Shown: piece after piece, positions 33,126-35,732 of the stretch
Position numbering within the stretch: the stretch's first letter is position 1
Layout: every line of letters starts with the position of its first letter
Source: Roseiarcus sp049509635
GTDB taxonomy: Bacteria > Pseudomonadota > Alphaproteobacteria > Rhizobiales > Beijerinckiaceae
Assembly (NCBI GenBank): GCA_049509635.1
Contig: JBEKZS010000029.1
Span: forward strand, 1 to 35,732
DNA length: 35,732 nucleotides
Reading direction: 5' to 3'
Made by a program: the position numbers and the translations under genes
The notes under the pieces: model-generated
Seen by the model: the letters and a program-made list of their open reading frames with translations, nothing else
What the model was told of the DNA's origin: nothing
Databases searched by the model: none

Positions 33126-33557
33126 TCAGCCCAAAAGATGCCGCGCGACGAAGACGGTGGCGAAGCCCGAGGCCATGAACGCCGCCGTGGCCGCCAGCGA
33201 GCGCGGCGACAGCCGCGCCAGACCGCAGACGCCGTGCCCGCTCGTGCAGCCCGATCCGAGCCGGGTCCCGAACCCGACCAGCAGCCCGGCGACGATCAGC
33301 GTCGGCCAGGACGCGGCGATCACAGGCGGCTTCGCCAGCCAGACCAGCGACAGCAGCGTCGGCGCCAGCACCAGCCCGACGATCAGCGACAGCCGCCAGC
33401 CGACATCGCCGGGGCGCGGGTCGACGAGCCCGCCGACGATTCCGGCCGCGCCGAGGATCCGCCCGACGCCGAGAATCAACGCCGCCGCCGCCAGCCCGAT
33501 CAGCAGCCCGCCGCCGAGCGAAGCCCACGGCGTGAAATGCGCCCAGTCGATGGTCAT
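33126..33557 (-). CDS. YeeE/YedE-type sulfur transport subunit, N-terminal-half protein
   Basis: This 143-residue protein with four membrane segments has FTPWASLGGGLLIGLAAAAL near the start. The hallmark GFGTRLGSGCTSGHGVCGLA carries two cysteines in the CTSGHGVCG motif that in YeeE relays thiosulfate. It is first of the minus-strand trio, with AGGGGAGCTCC-type Shine-Dalgarno sequence (complement side) near its ATG. It is the PmpA-like partner of the next gene. No BigR-type regulator is in the window. Confidence 0.88.
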   Translation of the reverse strand: MTIDWAHFTPWASLGGGLLIGLAAAALILGVGRILGAAGIVGGLVDPRPGDVGWRLSLIVGLVLAPTLLSLVWLAKPPVIAASWPTLIVAGLLVGFGTRLGSGCTSGHGVCGLARLSPRSLAATAAFMASGFATVFVARHLLG

Positions 33558-34142
33558 GAGGGGAGCTCCTTTGTCGAGTGAATCTATCGAGAGATCGGCG
33601 GGCGTTCAAGCGGGATCGGGGGGGTGGGGCGAGCCGAGGTCATGGCCCGGCGCGTCGTGTGCATCCACGGCGTTCCCCCGCTCGACGTTCGAGCGGCGCC
33701 GTGCGCGGCGTGCGCGGCGTCGCATGGGAGGTCGCGCGCCCGGCGCCGGCAGCGCGGGCGGGGGCCACGCCGCCGGGTCGCCGTCAAGCCAGGGCGATTG
33801 CAAGCAATCGCCCGAGGCCAAGAGGCCGCTCCCCCACTCCGTTTCGGCCCTGCCGGACGACTTCGTCGCCGGGGGGTGACTGCGCGCCGTCGGCGCAGCG
33901 ATTGGCGACCGAGACCTCTCGGCGCGAATCGACCGCCGCAGGCGGCTCGACCTCGAGGCGCGCGCCCCGCCCTGGCGGCGCGGGCGTCTGCCGGCTGGCG
34001 ACGTTGGCCGAATGAGGCAAGGACGGGCGCGTCGCCGTTCGGATCGCCTGTCGATCGCCCCGCCTCGCGACCCCGCCGACGTTGGGAAGCCATCCGAGGG
34101 ACTGTGGCGGAGGCTGGCGCAATAATGTCGGTGCGCCCGGCC
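33558..34142. other. Gene-free divergent region left of the accessory operon
   Basis: About 585 bases separate the YeeE-type gene from the accessory gene at 34143. Open frames on both strands are Arg/Pro-rich and show no protein features. It includes a short direct repeat (GTGCGCGGC twice near 33702-33721), a 22-base palindrome at 33791-33812, and a GGCC-flanked hairpin just after it. The promoter of the right-end operon is presumably between about 34050 and 34140, but no clear -35/-10 was found. Confidence 0.45.
33791..33812. repeat. Perfect 22-bp palindrome
   Basis: GGGCGATTGC and its exact reverse complement GCAATCGCCC are separated by AA. It is followed by GAGGCCAAGAGGCC, which can form a second small stem. 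It may be a REP-like element or an operator; the short spacer favours a protein-binding site or cruciform over a terminator. Confidence 0.55.
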
Positions 34143-35015
34143 ATGAAGTCGGTTAGGTTTTCCGAAGTTCTCACTGGGGAACGGCAAGTGACCGACGCCG
34201 CGGCGGCGAACAGGAGGAGGCGTCCGTGGGGCCGGTGCAACCCGACGACTTGGGTCCGTCGGCCAGATGCCTACGAGAAGATCATCAATTCCGCCGGGAC
34301 GGAGATCGGTTGCGCGACCTACCTGGGCGTCGCGCGCGGGACCCTGCGCGGTTGGCTCCACGTCAGCAAGAAGAACAGGGGATGGATTCCAAAGGACCTC
34401 GCGCCGAAACTGGACGAATATTTGAACAGTCTCGGCATTCTGCACGGCCGGTCTCCGGACGACCGCTCGCAGGACGATGGGGCGCTCGCGATCGCGCCAC
34501 CCCTCGTGGAGTTGATTTTCGGCATCGCCGAGCCGAAGATTCGAGAACTCGCCCGCGACCTCAGAATCGGGATCGGCGAATTTTCGATTTCCGTCAGGCT
34601 CGGCGAGAAGCGCCGGGGGATTTGTCGCGCGCCGACGGGCAAGCGCGATGTTCCGGGGATCAGGATTGATCCAAGGAATACGCCGGACAACGCGGTCGTG
34701 TCCTTCTCGCCCACGGAGCCCGCGAACGGCCCCTTGTCGCTGAACGGCCTCGACCCCGCGATTCCTCTGTGCATCATCGACCGGGCGCGGGCGGGCGAGA
34801 CGGTCAGGATCGAACTGGAAGCATCGCTCGACCACGGTTTTGTCTGCGTGCGGAAGCCGTCCCGACCCGGAGGCGTTTCGGCTGTCGAAAGCATCAACCG
34901 GAATCGCGTCATCAGCCACCTGTCGACGCGCGCGACTCTGGGCGAACCCGATAAGTACGGGAACGTGATTCTCGTCGTCCAGACGCTGAGCCTGAAGAGG
35001 GCGGCGCCGGAATGA
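34143..35015 (+). CDS. Unrecognised protein with helix-turn-helix-like N-terminus (accessory operon gene 1)
   Basis: The protein has 290 residues from the ATG at 34143; ATG 34125 or GTG 34188 are alternatives. A basic segment (NRRRRPWGR, about 23-31) precedes a helix-turn-helix-like stretch at about 41-95 (AYEKIINSAGTEIGCATYLG, then VARGTLRGWLHVSKKNRGW), which looks like a phage-repressor-type DNA-binding domain. The rest (about 118-290) is mixed alpha/beta, with FGIAEPKIRELARDLRIGIG and LDPAIPLCIIDRARAGETVR. It shows no motif I can name, no signal peptide and no membrane segment. Its stop overlaps the start of the pentapeptide gene (ATGA). G+C looks lower than in the core genes. It may be a regulator or a sensor of a small accessory system. 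Confidence 0.7.
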   Translation: MKSVRFSEVLTGERQVTDAAAANRRRRPWGRCNPTTWVRRPDAYEKIINSAGTEIGCATYLGVARGTLRGWLHVSKKNRGWIPKDLAPKLDEYLNSLGILHGRSPDDRSQDDGALAIAPPLVELIFGIAEPKIRELARDLRIGIGEFSISVRLGEKRRGICRAPTGKRDVPGIRIDPRNTPDNAVVSFSPTEPANGPLSLNGLDPAIPLCIIDRARAGETVRIELEASLDHGFVCVRKPSRPGGVSAVESINRNRVISHLSTRATLGEPDKYGNVILVVQTLSLKRAAPE

Positions 35016-35656
35016 TCGCGAGCGCGTGGGGCGAGATGCCGGTCACCGAACTCGAACAGCGAATCGATTCGATCGACAGTTCGGCGACCGACGATTTCGC
35101 GGCGCTCATTCGTCTGGCGGGCTTCGATCCGGCGCGGGACCTGCGTTTCGGCGACTTCAGCAAGTGCCGGTTCGACGCCCAGGATCTTCACCGCTTCGAC
35201 TTCACCGGCTGCGATCTGACGGGTGCCGATCTGAGCCAATGCATGCTGATAGGCGCCAAACTGTCGGGCGCGACGCTGACCGGTGCCAAACTCGGGCGCG
35301 CGGTTCTGAAGACTGCGGTCCTGACACGGGCGGATCTGTCGGGTGCCGACCTGGCACAAGCCATCCTCATCGACGCCAATGCAGCTGATGCGGTCTTCGC
35401 CAAAGCCTCGCTGTTCCAATGCACCGCCACGGGGCTAATCGCGACTGGCGCGAACTTCGCGGGCGCCGACCTGACCAATGCCGATTTCAGCCACGCGAAT
35501 CTGGATCGCGCCAATCTGAGCGGCGTCACTCTGAATCGCACCAACTTCCACGCGATTTCCGAACAGGACGCCCGGATTCCATCACGCCAGGGTGTACTGC
35601 CGCCCGACCCTGATCGGACCACATCCGAGACCTGGTTCGAACGGACGCGTGCCTGA
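35012..35656 (+). CDS. Pentapeptide-repeat protein (accessory operon gene 2)
   Basis: The protein has 214 residues from the ATG overlapping the previous stop; MPVTELEQRID at 35036 is an alternative start. After about 43 helical residues (TELEQRIDSIDSSATDDFAA), a run of A(D/N/K)LxG-type five-residue repeats fills about 44-180 (for example FDFTGCDLTGADL, LSGATLTGAKL, ANFAGADLTNADF). This predicts a right-handed quadrilateral beta-helix of about six coils. The C-terminal tail (RIPSRQGVLPPDPDRTTSE) is unstructured. Some pentapeptide proteins mimic DNA and protect gyrase (Qnr, MfpA), while others act in signalling or defence loci; nothing here decides between them. Confidence 0.88.
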   Translation: MIASAWGEMPVTELEQRIDSIDSSATDDFAALIRLAGFDPARDLRFGDFSKCRFDAQDLHRFDFTGCDLTGADLSQCMLIGAKLSGATLTGAKLGRAVLKTAVLTRADLSGADLAQAILIDANAADAVFAKASLFQCTATGLIATGANFAGADLTNADFSHANLDRANLSGVTLNRTNFHAISEQDARIPSRQGVLPPDPDRTTSETWFERTRA

Positions 35657-35682
35657 CACGAACACATGGTGCCGAGAGCCGA

Positions 35683-35721
35683 ATGACGATACAAGATCAC
35701 TCACGGAGGATCACCCCATGA
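35683..35721 (+). CDS. Possible 12-residue leader peptide overlapping the next start
   Basis: ATG at 35683 reads MTIQDHSRRITP and stops at TGA (35719-35721), which overlaps the ATG of the following gene. The GGAGG for the next gene lies inside this short frame. The arrangement could couple translation; it may also be chance. Confidence 0.25.
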   Translation: MTIQDHSRRITP

Positions 35722-35732
35722 CAGCCATTCCC
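35718..35732 (+). CDS. Start of accessory operon gene 3 (only five codons in window)
   Basis: ATGACAGCCATTCCC (M-T-A-I-P) follows GGAGG (35704-35708) at a spacing of 9 bases, a strong ribosome binding site. The gap from the pentapeptide stop is about 60 bases, so it probably belongs to the same operon. Nothing can be said about function. Confidence 0.6.

Noticed and set aside
33584..34240. Minus-strand 218-codon frame in the gene-free region
   Set aside because: Arg/Ala/Pro-rich low complexity with no motif; interrupted by palindromic repeats; looks like chance in high GC.

Overview
The window is a gene-dense, very GC-rich (roughly two thirds G+C) bacterial chromosome segment. Its gene content points to an alphaproteobacterium of the order Hyphomicrobiales (Rhizobiales). 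The evidence is a RegB/RegA (ActS/ActR) redox two-component pair, a CpdR cell-cycle regulator next to an N-formylglutamate amidohydrolase, alphaproteobacterial small families (DUF992, DUF2934, DUF6460), a rhizobial-type DnaA, a CIRCE-controlled groESL, and a probable suhB/mmgR-type small RNA. The genus cannot be fixed from the sequence alone.

Layout. 1-1205: a copper P-type ATPase (5' part only) divergent from its CsoR repressor, with two matching inverted repeats between them. 1312-3563: a TIM-barrel sugar-phosphate isomerase/epimerase followed by a Gfo/Idh/MocA dehydrogenase, probably a polyol or sugar catabolic pair. 3704-4180: an exported DUF992 protein, followed by about 680 bases with little in them. 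4865-10605 (minus): a complete urea ABC transporter, urtABCDE, with a strong hairpin between urtA and urtB. 10854-13404 (minus): SH3 protein, RegB, RegA. 13629-20508 (plus): a D-2-hydroxyacid dehydrogenase, infC with an AUU start codon, a fosmidomycin-resistance-type MFS exporter, a UvrD/Rep-type helicase and a diverged sodium:solute-symporter-like protein. 20512-22318: DUF2934, MutT, HisN. 22496-22680: a probable small RNA with its own promoter and terminator. 22711-24290: N-formylglutamate amidohydrolase and CpdR. 24372-26555: groESL with promoter, CIRCE and terminator. 26646-30394: DUF6460, then pyrD, DUF952, dnaA and a rhodanese on the minus strand.

30395-31177 is unusual. It holds an AT-rich island (about one third G+C by hand count over 30421-30600), a strong hairpin, and what looks like the first ~27 codons of a trans-aconitate methyltransferase gene lying in frame upstream of mepA. 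Then come mepA (plus) and a minus-strand group of UPF0114 and two YeeE/YedE-type sulfur transport subunits.

The right end (about 34143-35732) looks like accessory DNA. It holds an unrecognised protein with a helix-turn-helix-like N-terminus, an ATGA-coupled pentapeptide-repeat protein, and the first codons of a third gene preceded by a tiny overlapping reading frame. This is the best place to look for an undescribed system, but the window stops before the third gene can be read.

Most of the rest is housekeeping: translation (infC), chaperones, replication initiation, pyrimidine and histidine synthesis, nucleotide-pool cleaning, copper and urea transport, and redox and cell-cycle regulation.
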